A program made the position numbers and the translations under genes. A stretch of 64,000 nt of DNA. Source: a bacterium (GTDB lineage: Bacteria > Desulfobacterota > DSWW01). The notes beneath the pieces were generated by a model. The model had not been told where the DNA came from. It made no database searches and saw nothing but the letters and a program-made list of their open reading frames with translations. The stretch is taken from the NCBI GenBank assembly GCA_028277985.1, contig JANQFG010000015.1:1-64000 (forward strand), read 5' to 3'. Shown piece after piece: positions 45,269 through 54,416 of this stretch; the stretch's first letter is position 1; each line of letters begins with the position of its first letter.

Positions 45269-45310
45269 CGTCCTCGAATCCGTACTCCCATGGCAGCGGG
45301 GTGGAGGCGC

Positions 45311-45380
45311 CTGACCCCCGATCCCTGATCCCTGACCCCTAAGATCCTTCCCTTTCGCCTTTCGCCCCTGTCCTTTCGCC
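45311..45380. repeat. heptanucleotide repeat tract crossing a stop codon
   Basis: Ten units of seven bases (CTGACCC, CCGATCC, CTGATCC, CTGACCC, CTAAGAT, CCTTCCC, TTTCGCC, TTTCGCC, CCTGTCC, TTTCGCC). The tract begins in the gap and continues into the last 14 codons of the pentahaem cytochrome gene (stop at 45339), so the C-terminal Glu/Gly/Arg tail is encoded by repeats. Confidence 0.65.
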
Positions 45381-46037
45381 TTCCGTGACTTCCAACATGG
45401 GCAGCGGAGTTACCTGCACGTAGTCGTCTTTGACTGCATGGTAGTGACATGCCTGACAGTAGGCCATCTTCGGTCCATGACCGAATTCCTTGGACTGTTG
45501 CTCATGAGAAACGTTCCTGTGGCAGTCGGTACAAAGGCAGATCCGTTTCTTCAGGTGCCAATCGAACATGAGCTGTTCGAGTTTCCATCTGTAGACTCTG
45601 GGTTCCGACCGGCTACCCGGGGCCGCCGGGATTCGAACCGTTACGACCTTGTCGATCGGCCGCCCCTGCAGCACGCTGCCGTGACAGCCCATGCAGTTCG
45701 GATTGACCGTCTCGGCATGGGCGGAAAAGGCTCCGCAACGACCCTTCTGTCCCGGCAATAGCCCGTGACACTGTTTGCACGTGACCCCTGCGGCGTGCCG
45801 CTCCGAGGCCTCCCACATCAGAGCCGGCCCGGAAAAACGATGGCACTCCAGGCAGTAGTCTCGATTTTCTCGCGTGAAAAGAACCGTTCCGTAAAGGAAA
45901 TTGACCCCCAACAGCGCGGCCGCGACAAGAAAACAGAACACCAGGAATCGTCTTCGTCTCTGCGCGGCCCGATCGAGAGCCTCGCCGATTTCTTCGGCAG
46001 CGTTCTGTTGCTCGACTGAGTCCTTGCTCGCTGTCAT
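45339..46037 (-). CDS. membrane-anchored pentahaem cytochrome c
   Basis: 232 residues. One N-terminal membrane helix (FLVFCFLVAAALLGVNFLYG) then five CxxCH haem motifs: CLECH, CKQCH, CMGCH, CTDCH and CQACH, with additional histidines for distal ligands. NapC/NirT-like anchoring or DsrJ/QrcA-like role. Fourth gene of the six-gene complex, next to the molybdopterin gene. The C-terminal tail is made by heptanucleotide repeats and may be dispensable. Confidence 0.9.
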   Translation of the reverse strand: MTASKDSVEQQNAAEEIGEALDRAAQRRRRFLVFCFLVAAALLGVNFLYGTVLFTRENRDYCLECHRFSGPALMWEASERHAAGVTCKQCHGLLPGQKGRCGAFSAHAETVNPNCMGCHGSVLQGRPIDKVVTVRIPAAPGSRSEPRVYRWKLEQLMFDWHLKKRICLCTDCHRNVSHEQQSKEFGHGPKMAYCQACHYHAVKDDYVQVTPLPMLEVTEGERTGAKGEREGS

Positions 46038-46086
46038 GGCTTCCTTCGACCTGTTTCCCGGTTCGGTTCTGCCTCGTCCGGCCTTC

Positions 46087-48345
46087 TCAACCCTTTGCCT
46101 TCTTTTCCAACCCCTTCAGAGCCACCCTCGTATCCATCCACCCTGGGGCCTCCCGATGGGGATCCTCCGGCCAAGGAACGACCCTCCGAGCGTTGGCGCC
46201 GTAGGACTCCTTTGCCCACCAGCGCATCGGTTCACGGGATTTCCGATTCGGGTCGCTCTTGTCCGGGCAAGGCACCTCTGATCCCCTGTCCCACGCCGAC
46301 ACCGCCATGGCCACGGCCTCCGGATGTATTCCCTCGGTAAGCCTCACCCGTGTTCGAATCTCACCGGCAGGCCCAATGACCGCGACCCAGTCGCCTTCAC
46401 TCAGACCGAGGCCTTCTGCAGCCTTCGGGTGGACCATCAACGGTTCCGCATGGTCGATCTCATCTACCCAGTCGCAAGGTTGGTCCGTTCCGCCTCGTGT
46501 AGGCGAAGCGTAAATGAGGAGGGTCTTCTGATCCGAAAGGGTCCCACCCCCTTGTGTCTCGCCGAACCTCTCGGCAACACGAGGCACGCTTTCGGATACC
46601 ACGGCCCTCACACGAACCTTCTCTTCGTTCCTGTTGGTCTTCCGGCTTCCCTGGACCATGAGGAAACCCTGCTTCTTCGCCTTTCGAAACGCGCCCACCG
46701 AGGTCCCCTTCGAGAAGCTCCTCGTCAGTAGACGACGGTAAAAGTCCTCCACATCCCGGAAGGAGAAGGCCTCGGCCCACTTCCCTCCAAGCCCGCCTGC
46801 AATCTCGAGCAAAAGCTCGTCGAGGGAAAGGCTTTCCACCGCCTTGGAGCAAACCGGCTGTTGCAGGCCGACCCATGGTGCAGGGCCCGCTTCCGCGCAG
46901 GACCGGTGAAGCGCCCAGGACTCGAGAAATGTCGATGCAGGCAACACAAGATCTGCGAGCCGGGCGGTCTCGTTCCAACCACTCGACAGTGCTATGTGAA
47001 AGGAAACCTTGTTCTCGTCGCTCAGGGTCCTGACGGTCCCGGCCGGGTCCGGATCCGTCACCGCCGGGTTGGCGTCATGACTCAAAAGACAGCCGATCCT
47101 CTCGTTTCGCCTTTGCAGATCCCAGAACAGGGTTCCCCTCCGAACAGACGCCTCCCGTGTCCTGAGGGGCAACGGATCGGGCTGTCGCCATTCCATCCTC
47201 CCGGAAGCACCGAGTCCATCCCCACGGCCCGTTCCGCCGACCAGCAGGTTGAGAAGGAGAATCGCCTGGGCATCCTCCAGGCCTCCCTGTCTTGCAGTGA
47301 CTCCGCTTCCGGAGATCGCAACCGGCCTGTCCGCTGCTGCAAACGTTTCGGCGGTCCACCGAATTCGCTCCGCAGGGACCTGACACAAAGACCCGGCCTT
47401 CTCGGGTGTCCAGGGAGCCAGCGCCTCTGCCAGGGCGTCACGATCGATGTCTGTCTCTGCTTCAAGGAAGGACCGGTCTTCCCACCCGTTCTTCACGATC
47501 TGATGCGCCAGCGACAAGGCGAACACCCCGTCCGACCCGGGTCGTAGCGGGATCCACGTATGACTGGCGGCCGCCGTATCGGAGAGCCGTGGATCCAGCG
47601 TGATCCACGCAGCACCTTTGTCTCGGCCCTCTGCCCACAAACGGGACGTTCCCACCAGACGCCGGATGCTTCCAAGGGGGTTGGCTCCGAAGTTCAGGAT
47701 TCGGTCTGCGTCGGCGAGGTCGGCATGTCCTTCGAAACGTCGCCCGAAGTATCTGCGTGCCGCGGTCTCCACGGAGATCTCGTGGCCGTCCGCCAGGGCC
47801 AGCAGACCTTGCGGATGAACCGACAGGAACCGGTCCACGAGCGGAGTGGCTTCCCGGTTCCGGACGCAGATCGCCAAGCCGTGGGCTCCTGGCTCACGCG
47901 ACTCTGAGAGTCCGCTCGTTGATTCTGCTGCGATCTTGAGTGCCTCTTCCCAGGAGACCTCTTCCCAGCACCCCTCCCCTCTTTTCCCTATCCTTCGCAA
48001 GGGCTTCCGTATCCTGCAGGGCCCGTGAACCCGCTGGAGCGCGGCAGAGCCGAACACGCACAGAGCGCCTTGGTTGTAAGGATGGTCAGGGTTGCCGGCG
48101 AGTCCGACCAGCCGCCCTTCTTCCAGAAAGGCGAGCATCCCACAACCCGCCGGACAGAGCCCACAGGTCGTCGGGGTTCCCGGCGTCACCCTGCCGGTGA
48201 AGAGGGACACGTGGTTCCTGCCCGGGGCAGGCTCCGAAGCGAAGCATTGCCAGAAGAAGTCGGGGCCGAGCATCACCGAAGAGAGCCCCGCGACTCCCCC
48301 TTTCAGAAGTGTCCTTCTGGATAGGCCTGACATCTTTCCTCTCAA
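46087..48345 (-). CDS. molybdopterin oxidoreductase (PsrA/PhsA/QrcB-like), Tat-exported
   Basis: 752 residues. Tat signal LSRRTLLKGGVAGLSSVMLG at the N-terminus; a 4Fe-4S motif CGLCPAGCGM with a fourth Cys at about 96 (NQGALCVFG); then the molybdopterin-domain pattern (ILNFGANPLGSI; WITLDPRLSDTAAASHTWIP) and a C-terminal dinucleotide-binding domain (HPKAAEGLGLSEGDWVAVIG). DMSO-reductase superfamily. The residue that would ligate Mo or W is not obvious, as in QrcB, which binds no metal. Periplasmic. Confidence 0.85.
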   Translation of the reverse strand: MRGKMSGLSRRTLLKGGVAGLSSVMLGPDFFWQCFASEPAPGRNHVSLFTGRVTPGTPTTCGLCPAGCGMLAFLEEGRLVGLAGNPDHPYNQGALCVFGSAALQRVHGPCRIRKPLRRIGKRGEGCWEEVSWEEALKIAAESTSGLSESREPGAHGLAICVRNREATPLVDRFLSVHPQGLLALADGHEISVETAARRYFGRRFEGHADLADADRILNFGANPLGSIRRLVGTSRLWAEGRDKGAAWITLDPRLSDTAAASHTWIPLRPGSDGVFALSLAHQIVKNGWEDRSFLEAETDIDRDALAEALAPWTPEKAGSLCQVPAERIRWTAETFAAADRPVAISGSGVTARQGGLEDAQAILLLNLLVGGTGRGDGLGASGRMEWRQPDPLPLRTREASVRRGTLFWDLQRRNERIGCLLSHDANPAVTDPDPAGTVRTLSDENKVSFHIALSSGWNETARLADLVLPASTFLESWALHRSCAEAGPAPWVGLQQPVCSKAVESLSLDELLLEIAGGLGGKWAEAFSFRDVEDFYRRLLTRSFSKGTSVGAFRKAKKQGFLMVQGSRKTNRNEEKVRVRAVVSESVPRVAERFGETQGGGTLSDQKTLLIYASPTRGGTDQPCDWVDEIDHAEPLMVHPKAAEGLGLSEGDWVAVIGPAGEIRTRVRLTEGIHPEAVAMAVSAWDRGSEVPCPDKSDPNRKSREPMRWWAKESYGANARRVVPWPEDPHREAPGWMDTRVALKGLEKKAKG

Positions 48346-48352
48346 TCCTTCA

Positions 48353-49258
48353 TTACAGGAGAGGCAATATCTCTCCCACGTGAACCAGGTCCAGCCTCAT
48401 GAAGAGGATGCCCAGAACGATCAGGAAACTCGCGATAAGCAGCGGCCCCAACTTCTGAAGCCGCGGGTGGAACAGAATGAACAGGGGAATCAGCTTTCCC
48501 AGGATGACTTCGATACCCACAAAATACGGCGCAAGCTCCCCAGTGAGAAGCACGCCCACCCCGAACCTGTCTTCCCCTCCGCCAACCGAAGCGACCAGCA
48601 GATCGATTCCGGTCAACAGAAGGTCCAGGACCAGGAGCCATCCCAGAATCCTGCCGAGTGACAGCAGAAGGCTCCCTGATTCACCGGAAGGTTCGAGGGA
48701 TTCGCCGCGCCACCTGCACAGGGCGGCAAAGACCAGGATCATCAGAGCCGTACCGGAAACGACCGCTGACACGAGAAACAGCACTGGGATCATGGAGCTG
48801 TGCCAGAGAGGCCGGGCCGGGCAGAAGGCAAGAATGAAGCCGGTATAGGCGTGTACCGAAACGGCAAAGGGGATGCCGACCAGCCCCCACCTCTTCGCAG
48901 CCTTCTCCCTGTCCTGAAAGATGCATGCCATATAGATCAGACAGAACAAGGGGTACGTAGTCAGAAGAAAGGAGCCCCATGTGATGGGAGATCCCGGATT
49001 CACGAAGAGGAACAGGTGCCACGACCTGAGGGGCTTGCCCACGTGAAGGAGCAGGAACAAGGGGGCCACGACGAGCATCAGTGTAGCCGTGATGATGGCC
49101 GGCCTCGAAAGGGCACGGTACTGGACCCTCCCGAAACCATAAGAAAGGGTCGACAGGAAGAAGGATCCCGCACTCAACCCTGTGAAGAAGATATATAGGG
49201 CGATCATGGCCCCGAAGGAGGCCTCGTGAGGCACGTTGTACAGGATCATGGGCTTCAT
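48353..49258 (-). CDS. NrfD/PsrC-family quinone-interacting membrane subunit
   Basis: 301 residues, eight or nine membrane helices (FGAMIALYIFFTGLSAGSFF; ITATLMLVVAPLFLLLHVGK; MIPVLFLVSAVVSGTALMIL). Opening pattern and GKPLRSWHLF match NrfD/PsrC, which take electrons to or from menaquinone without haem. It overlaps the FeS gene upstream by four bases and precedes the molybdopterin subunit, the CISM (complex iron-sulfur molybdoenzyme) arrangement. Confidence 0.9.
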   Translation of the reverse strand: MKPMILYNVPHEASFGAMIALYIFFTGLSAGSFFLSTLSYGFGRVQYRALSRPAIITATLMLVVAPLFLLLHVGKPLRSWHLFLFVNPGSPITWGSFLLTTYPLFCLIYMACIFQDREKAAKRWGLVGIPFAVSVHAYTGFILAFCPARPLWHSSMIPVLFLVSAVVSGTALMILVFAALCRWRGESLEPSGESGSLLLSLGRILGWLLVLDLLLTGIDLLVASVGGGEDRFGVGVLLTGELAPYFVGIEVILGKLIPLFILFHPRLQKLGPLLIASFLIVLGILFMRLDLVHVGEILPLL

Positions 49259-49848
49259 GGGACCCTCCGCCCACGGGTTTCCGCCATCTCCTCATCCAGC
49301 CCGATATAGAAGACCTGCGGCCCGGTCGCATGCTCACCCAGCAGGACCTGGAGAGGCCGCCCGGCAAGGATACGGACGATCTCGCCCTTCGGGTCCTTGC
49401 CGTTGCCGATGATGCGAGCCCCGGTGGGGCACGCCTCGACACAAGCGGGCAGCTGGGCTGCATCGAGCCGATGATGGCAAAAGGTGCACTTCGAGATGAT
49501 CTTCTTCTGGGGGTGCAGGTATCGGACCTCGTAGGGACACGCCGCCTTGCAGTACTGACATCCGATGCAGCGATGCGGATCCACCAGAACGATACCGTCC
49601 TCGCGTTGATACGTAGCCTTCACGGGGCAGACCGAAACGCAGACCGGATCTTCACACTGGTTGCAGTTGATCGGAATGTGGCCGCGCCGCACGTGAGGGA
49701 ACCGGCCCTTCTCCACGGACTTGACCCATGTGCGAAAGACGCCGAGGGGAACATCGTTCTCCCGCTTGCAGGCCACCGAACAACTCTGGCATCCGATGCA
49801 GCGATTCGTGTCAATGACCATGGTCCAGCGAAGCGTCTTATCAGCCAC
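49255..49848 (-). CDS. four-cluster iron-sulfur subunit (PsrB/NrfC/QrcC-like)
   Basis: 197 residues. Four 4Fe-4S motifs: CIGCQSCSVACK, CEDPVCVSVCP, CIGCQYCKAACP and the CTFCHHRLDAAQLPACVEACP segment, in the order and spacing of DMSO-reductase beta subunits. No own signal peptide, so it is probably exported bound to the Tat-exported alpha subunit. First gene of the six-gene complex. Confidence 0.92.
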   Translation of the reverse strand: MADKTLRWTMVIDTNRCIGCQSCSVACKRENDVPLGVFRTWVKSVEKGRFPHVRRGHIPINCNQCEDPVCVSVCPVKATYQREDGIVLVDPHRCIGCQYCKAACPYEVRYLHPQKKIISKCTFCHHRLDAAQLPACVEACPTGARIIGNGKDPKGEIVRILAGRPLQVLLGEHATGPQVFYIGLDEEMAETRGRRVP

Positions 49849-49865
49849 TTACGCCCTCTCGTATC

Positions 49866-51080
49866 CTATTGGCTTTCAGCATACCCAAAGTAGATCCCCA
49901 GAAACGCAACGACCAGTGATCTCAAGGAGGTGAACATCTCCCCCGCAAGGGCCTCGCTGTCCTCCCCTGAATCGATCTTCGATCCGAGCGTTTTCAGCAA
50001 TGCGTTGCATTCTATTGCCTGATCGACGAGCACTTCCTGCAAGCTCTCGGCAACACTCCCGGAGGAAGGGGTACCGCGACCTGTGAGCCTCTTCCAGATC
50101 GCTTCCACGAAGTGCAGGATCTTCTCCGGCTCGTAGATCTTCGCCCCGATCCGCCAGTGAACGCTCTGGCGCGCCATGGCGTTGGCGCGGATCCGCATGT
50201 TGCTGATCTCCCGCTTCAGGTCTTTGTGCAACCGCGGGGAAAGGATCTCTTCACCCATTTGCCGGCCTTTCCTCTTCTGTTTCTTCCTGCCCATCTCTGT
50301 TTCTACGGCCTGTTTGTCAGGGTGGACGTGCGACTGGATCCATTGATGGATGATGTCGTTTCCTTCCGGAAACCAGGGGTGCTCGAAATGAGGCCCGAGA
50401 AGCACCATGCGTCCCTTGCCGAAGAGCTTCTCACAGGCGGCGACCTTGCCCACATAGACCGTCTCTGCGATCTCCCTGTCGGTCAGGAACCGGGTCCTGT
50501 CGGTGAACCCGGTGTAGAAGGCCTTCGGAACGATATCCTGTGACAGGTTCAGAGGCGGCCCTCCGTACAGAGGCACGCTGATCTCCCTACCTCCCCAGAC
50601 CGGGAAGTCTCCCTCCATGCGGACGCGCACATCCTCCCTGACGGGATGGTAGATATAGTCGCAGCCGTAGCGGGTCGAAAACTTCAAGGGCATCTGGTGC
50701 ACCGGAGGAAGGTCGCGGGTCAGGTTATTGATCCTGCACTTGACGAAATTGAAAGTACTCAACGGCGCCTTGGAAGAATTCAGGGGTAGATAGGCCCCGG
50801 CACAGGACCCTATGTACAGCCCTCCCCGATCCAGGAAGTCCTGCAGGGCCCGAGCTCCCGGAGGTTCAAGGGCACGGGCCACGGCGAAGGTATCTCCTCC
50901 GGAAACGAGAAGCACGTCCTGTTCCGGAGCAAGCGAGGGAAAATCATCCTCCTGAATCAAGCGGACACAGCCGTATCCGTACATCTCCATCAGGTCAACG
51001 AACCAGGTCCAGGAGTGGGACGCACCCTCCCCCACATAGACCCCCACGCGCAAGCTGTCCGAATGCCGTTCCATGCCCAT
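49866..51080 (-). CDS. BPL_N-domain (class I glutamine amidotransferase-like) protein
   Basis: 404 residues. VLLVSGGDTFAVARAL and GGLYIGSCAGAYLPLNSS give the nucleophile elbow Cys of a glutaminase-like fold, and GPHFEHPWFPEGND the matching acidic/His region; this is the BPL_N (biotin-protein-ligase N-terminal) type. After about residue 270 comes a basic linker and a helical C-terminal domain (LKREISNMRIRANAMARQSV). Glutaminase activity not proven. Between the AOR-like gene and the redox complex on the same strand. Confidence 0.7.
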   Translation of the reverse strand: MGMERHSDSLRVGVYVGEGASHSWTWFVDLMEMYGYGCVRLIQEDDFPSLAPEQDVLLVSGGDTFAVARALEPPGARALQDFLDRGGLYIGSCAGAYLPLNSSKAPLSTFNFVKCRINNLTRDLPPVHQMPLKFSTRYGCDYIYHPVREDVRVRMEGDFPVWGGREISVPLYGGPPLNLSQDIVPKAFYTGFTDRTRFLTDREIAETVYVGKVAACEKLFGKGRMVLLGPHFEHPWFPEGNDIIHQWIQSHVHPDKQAVETEMGRKKQKRKGRQMGEEILSPRLHKDLKREISNMRIRANAMARQSVHWRIGAKIYEPEKILHFVEAIWKRLTGRGTPSSGSVAESLQEVLVDQAIECNALLKTLGSKIDSGEDSEALAGEMFTSLRSLVVAFLGIYFGYAESQ

Positions 51081-51123
51081 CCCGGTTGCAGAAGACCTTT
51101 CTTTGAGAATCCCTCTCCCTAAC

Positions 51124-52632
51124 TCAACCGTCCCAACTCTGCTTCAGTTTCTCCAGAGCGCCGTCCAGATCGGCTGAGGCCCAGGATGACGGAACAGTGT
51201 CGGTTGCCCCTTCCTGGGCATGTGTCTCTCGAACAAGCTTTCGTGCCTGCTCAAGGAGAGCTTCCGCCGTCAGGTCCTCCCAGTCGACCGTCTTTGCTCC
51301 CAGCTCGGCCATCTTCTCGATGGTGAACGTGGGCTGAAGCAGGGCGGCAATCGGACAGATCCCGAGGATCGAGGAGACCGCCATTCGATCGAGCCACCAC
51401 TGGGCCCTTTCCGCCGGGTCATCACCCACGGATGCATCCTCCCATCCTCCACCCAGAGGGCTCAGCGGCACAGCATGACTGAAAACGGATACAGCCTGGA
51501 TCAAACGCGCTTCGAGCGCGTCGGAAAGGGGCCAAGGAGCCGCTCCCTGTACGTTTTCCACTCCCGCCTCTCCCAGATCCACCCCCTGGTCGGCGAGGGA
51601 CTGCACCCTCTTGACCGCATCCTCCGCCCCGGTCACTCCTTCCTTTTCGAGCAAAGCCCCGCACGCAACCGGATCCAGGCCCAGACGATTGATTTCGCGG
51701 AGCACAACCGGCAAACCTTCCTTCAGGAAGAGCAGCGAGATCACGCCCGCCGGGTCGGTCAGGAGGATACCAGGCTCGTCCTTCTTCGACTCCTCGAGTA
51801 AATCGGCAGGCTCATCGATCATCAGAAAGGTATTGGCCGCATAAGCACAATTGAATGAGGCGGAATGCCTGTGCACTTTCTGTTGGATCGGCGAAAGGTC
51901 GGAGGCGTCCACGCCCAGGGACTCCAGCAGGGCCACGAGCCCCTGTTTCTCGAAGATCGCACCCTTCCTAAGTTCGCGCTGAACCTCCAGACAATCCTCG
52001 AACAGCTCGTCCGTCACCTCGAGGCTTCCCAGGCCGCGCATGGCGATCGCCTTGAGCTTTCGTTCGCCCATGGCCAGCCCCATGCCGAAGACATCGCGGC
52101 TCCCCCAGGCGCTTTCCGACACCTGCGAGATCTTGCACCCCTTCTCTGCCGCGGGGCCGATCCCGATGAGTTGAACATAGTCGTCTCCATGCTCGAAACG
52201 GAGCTTGTCCGTCGTCTCCCACACATCCTTGCCCCAGACATCCTCTGCGTCGGCCACCTCCGCAAGCTCGTCATGGAGCCAGAGTCGGACCGGCTTCTCG
52301 GATTCGCCGAGAAGGACCACAAAGTCGTAGCCGCTGTACTTCAGCTCCACCGCTGTCTGCCAGGACAGGGGCACGTGGCACACTCGGCCGGTGAGCGGGC
52401 TCTTGCCGGTCATCACTCCTGCACAGCTGCTCGGCACAAACGTACCGGTGAGCAGACCCGTGCCGAAGATGATCGGGTTCCGATCGGCATGCTGCTTGTA
52501 GAGAGCCAGGTTGATCGCGGCCCCACCGATGTGCTCGGTGACCATCTCCTCGGTGAGCTCCTCTTCTTCGCAGGTCCCCTCGTTCAGGTCCACGAGGAGA
52601 ATTCTTCCCATATAGGCATTCTCAAGGTCCAT
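51124..52632 (-). CDS. AOR-like (aldehyde ferredoxin oxidoreductase family) protein with altered cluster site
   Basis: 502 residues, about 100 shorter than typical AOR. The N-terminal domain is clear (YMGRILLVDLNEGTCEEEEL; IFGTGLLTGTFVPSSCAGVM; TGKSPLTGRVCHVP; ELKYSGYDFVVLLG), as is a C-terminal LGICPIAALL. The middle cluster segment, usually CxxCPxxC, reads FNCAYAANT, so only one of the three cysteines remains. Either it has lost the 4Fe-4S cluster or binds it otherwise. A 4Fe-4S ferredoxin gene follows upstream on the same transcript. Confidence 0.75.
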   Translation of the reverse strand: MDLENAYMGRILLVDLNEGTCEEEELTEEMVTEHIGGAAINLALYKQHADRNPIIFGTGLLTGTFVPSSCAGVMTGKSPLTGRVCHVPLSWQTAVELKYSGYDFVVLLGESEKPVRLWLHDELAEVADAEDVWGKDVWETTDKLRFEHGDDYVQLIGIGPAAEKGCKISQVSESAWGSRDVFGMGLAMGERKLKAIAMRGLGSLEVTDELFEDCLEVQRELRKGAIFEKQGLVALLESLGVDASDLSPIQQKVHRHSASFNCAYAANTFLMIDEPADLLEESKKDEPGILLTDPAGVISLLFLKEGLPVVLREINRLGLDPVACGALLEKEGVTGAEDAVKRVQSLADQGVDLGEAGVENVQGAAPWPLSDALEARLIQAVSVFSHAVPLSPLGGGWEDASVGDDPAERAQWWLDRMAVSSILGICPIAALLQPTFTIEKMAELGAKTVDWEDLTAEALLEQARKLVRETHAQEGATDTVPSSWASADLDGALEKLKQSWDG

Positions 52633-52657
52633 GATTCACATCTCCCTCTCGAGCGTC

Positions 52658-53014
52658 TCAGGATTCCACCATGGTGAGGCAACCGGTCGGACAGGCCTTC
52701 ACGCAAAAGGGCTCGTCCTCGTCTTCACACAGGTCACAGGGCGCGCGCATCAGAATCGGCTTGCTGCTCGCCCCGGCCCCTTCGACCTGTTCCCCCGGAG
52801 GAACGACTTCCGGGCCCTCGGGCCGGGCCAGGAGGAGATCCTTCTCCCTCTTCACCATCATGCCGAAGTAATCTCTCTTTTCGGCGCGGTGCAGCATGAG
52901 GCTCGCTCCGATCGCGGAACAGTCCGTGTCGTGATGGTAGTTGCACGCATATTCGCAGATCCTACAGCCGATGCACTTAAGACTCTCTACGGCCAGCTCC
53001 ATCTCTCCATGCAC
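52658..53014 (-). CDS. 4Fe-4S ferredoxin (AOR partner type)
   Basis: 118 residues. CIGCRICEYACNYHHD at 14-29 and CDLCEDEDEPFCVKACPTGC near the C-terminus give two 4Fe-4S clusters with a long spacer (DLLLARPEGPEVVPPGEQVE) between. AOR-family genes commonly carry such a partner, which passes electrons to or from the tungsten or related site. 26 bases ahead of the AOR-like gene. Confidence 0.88.
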   Translation of the reverse strand: MHGEMELAVESLKCIGCRICEYACNYHHDTDCSAIGASLMLHRAEKRDYFGMMVKREKDLLLARPEGPEVVPPGEQVEGAGASSKPILMRAPCDLCEDEDEPFCVKACPTGCLTMVES

Positions 53015-53081
53015 CTCCTTCCCGCAAAAACCTTTCCTTCTTTCCTTGGTCTCTCTTCCCTTCTCCTGAGACTACGGTGCG

Positions 53082-54248
53082 TCAGGAGATCTTCTCCAGA
53101 ACGAAACAGGTGACGATCCCGGTATCGCCATGACGAAACCCGCCACCGTTATGGGTCAAGCCGATCCTCGCATTCGGCACCTGCCTGTCCCCGCACTCCC
53201 CTCTCAACTGTTGTACGATTTCACAGATCTGGCCAGGCCCCGTGGCCCCAAGGGGATGTCCCTTGGCCAGGAGCCCTCCACTCGGGTTGACGGCCACCTG
53301 TCCGCCGATGTTCGCTCCGCCTTCCTCTACGAATCGGCCCCCCTCCCCCATCTTGCAGAACCCGAGGTCTTCGTAGTGCTGGATCTCTGCAAAGGTGAAA
53401 CAATCGTGCACCTCGGCAAGGTCGATGTCTCCCGGCCCGAGACCGGCCATCTCGTATGCTTCCCGCGCAGCGCGCTGGGTGGTGTCCGCGCGAAGATTCG
53501 CATCGTCCTTGTATGTGCCCGATCTTTGCGCCGCGGCGCGAACACGCACCGGCCTACCCGAAAAACGCTTCGCTACATCAGCACCGCACAACACGACGAC
53601 CGCGCAGCCGTCACTGATGGGGCAACAGTCGAGGACATTCAGCGGATACGAGACAGGCCTGGAATTCAGCACCTGCTCGAGGGTCACCTGTTTCTGGTAC
53701 TGGGCTTTCGGATTCAAGCTGCCGTGGTAGTTGTTCTTCACCGCCACCTGTGCGATCTGTTCCCTCGTGGTGCCGTACTGTTCCATGTGCCGGAGGGCGG
53801 CCATGGAGAACACACCTGGAGGGAAAAACCCCATCGACCCCTCCAGCATCAGGTCGGCCCCTCCAAGGCGGGAGAGCATCTGAAACTGGTCCGGGCTCGG
53901 CGAGGTCAGCTTCTCCACGCCGATAGCCAACGCCACCTCGTAGAGCCCGGACTGAAGGGCGAGCCATGCTTCCCGAACCGCGTTCGAACCGCTGCCGCAG
54001 GCATTCGCGACGTTCGTGATCGGGATGCCGGTGATGCCCGCCTGTTCGAGGGCAATCTGTCCGGGCAGCATCGGTGTATCGGGAGACATGGCCTCGGTAC
54101 CGCAGTAGGCGATCTCGATGTCGGCAGGTTTCGCTCCGGCATCCTTGAGTGCACCGAACACCGCCTCCTCGGCCAGTTCACGAACCCCCAGCTCCGGTAA
54201 TTTCCCGAACCGAGTCATTCCAATGCCGACGATGTATATTTCCCGCAT
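53082..54248 (-). CDS. thiolase-like acyl-CoA acetyltransferase (SCPx/archaeal type)
   Basis: 388 residues from the ATG at 54248 with GGGAG ahead. The nucleophile is in TNVANACGSGSNAVREAWLA; EVHDCFTFAEI, GGLLAKGHPLGATGPGQICE and the terminal GLTHNGGG are the other signatures. This sterol-carrier/archaeal type acts with a DUF35 zinc-ribbon OB protein, which is the next gene upstream (54454-54882). Degradative thiolysis or HMG-CoA-related synthesis are both possible. Confidence 0.9.
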   Translation of the reverse strand: MREIYIVGIGMTRFGKLPELGVRELAEEAVFGALKDAGAKPADIEIAYCGTEAMSPDTPMLPGQIALEQAGITGIPITNVANACGSGSNAVREAWLALQSGLYEVALAIGVEKLTSPSPDQFQMLSRLGGADLMLEGSMGFFPPGVFSMAALRHMEQYGTTREQIAQVAVKNNYHGSLNPKAQYQKQVTLEQVLNSRPVSYPLNVLDCCPISDGCAVVVLCGADVAKRFSGRPVRVRAAAQRSGTYKDDANLRADTTQRAAREAYEMAGLGPGDIDLAEVHDCFTFAEIQHYEDLGFCKMGEGGRFVEEGGANIGGQVAVNPSGGLLAKGHPLGATGPGQICEIVQQLRGECGDRQVPNARIGLTHNGGGFRHGDTGIVTCFVLEKIS

Positions 54249-54308
54249 CCCCCTAGCTCCCATTCAAAGCTTGTCGAGAGAAGATCCCTGCTATGCTCCG
54301 CCACCCCC

Positions 54309-54339
54309 AAGGTGAAAGGTAAAAGGTATAAGGTGAAAG
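54309..54339. repeat. heptanucleotide repeat tract, plus orientation
   Basis: AAAGGTG, AAAGGTA, AAAGGTA, TAAGGTG, AAAG in register. With the tract at 54417-54456 it forms a near-perfect inverted pair of about 30 bases each. Confidence 0.65.
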
Positions 54340-54416
54340 AAGCATCGATGAATCGTCCTCGGATCGCAAAGGTCCTCCAAGGGTCGAAACACCTTATCAA
54401 GCGTAGTTCCTTTTGG

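Noticed and set aside
44150..49848. complete DsrMKJOP operon
   Set aside because: Subunits resemble Dsr parts, but a molybdopterin subunit is inserted and order differs; not the standard complex.
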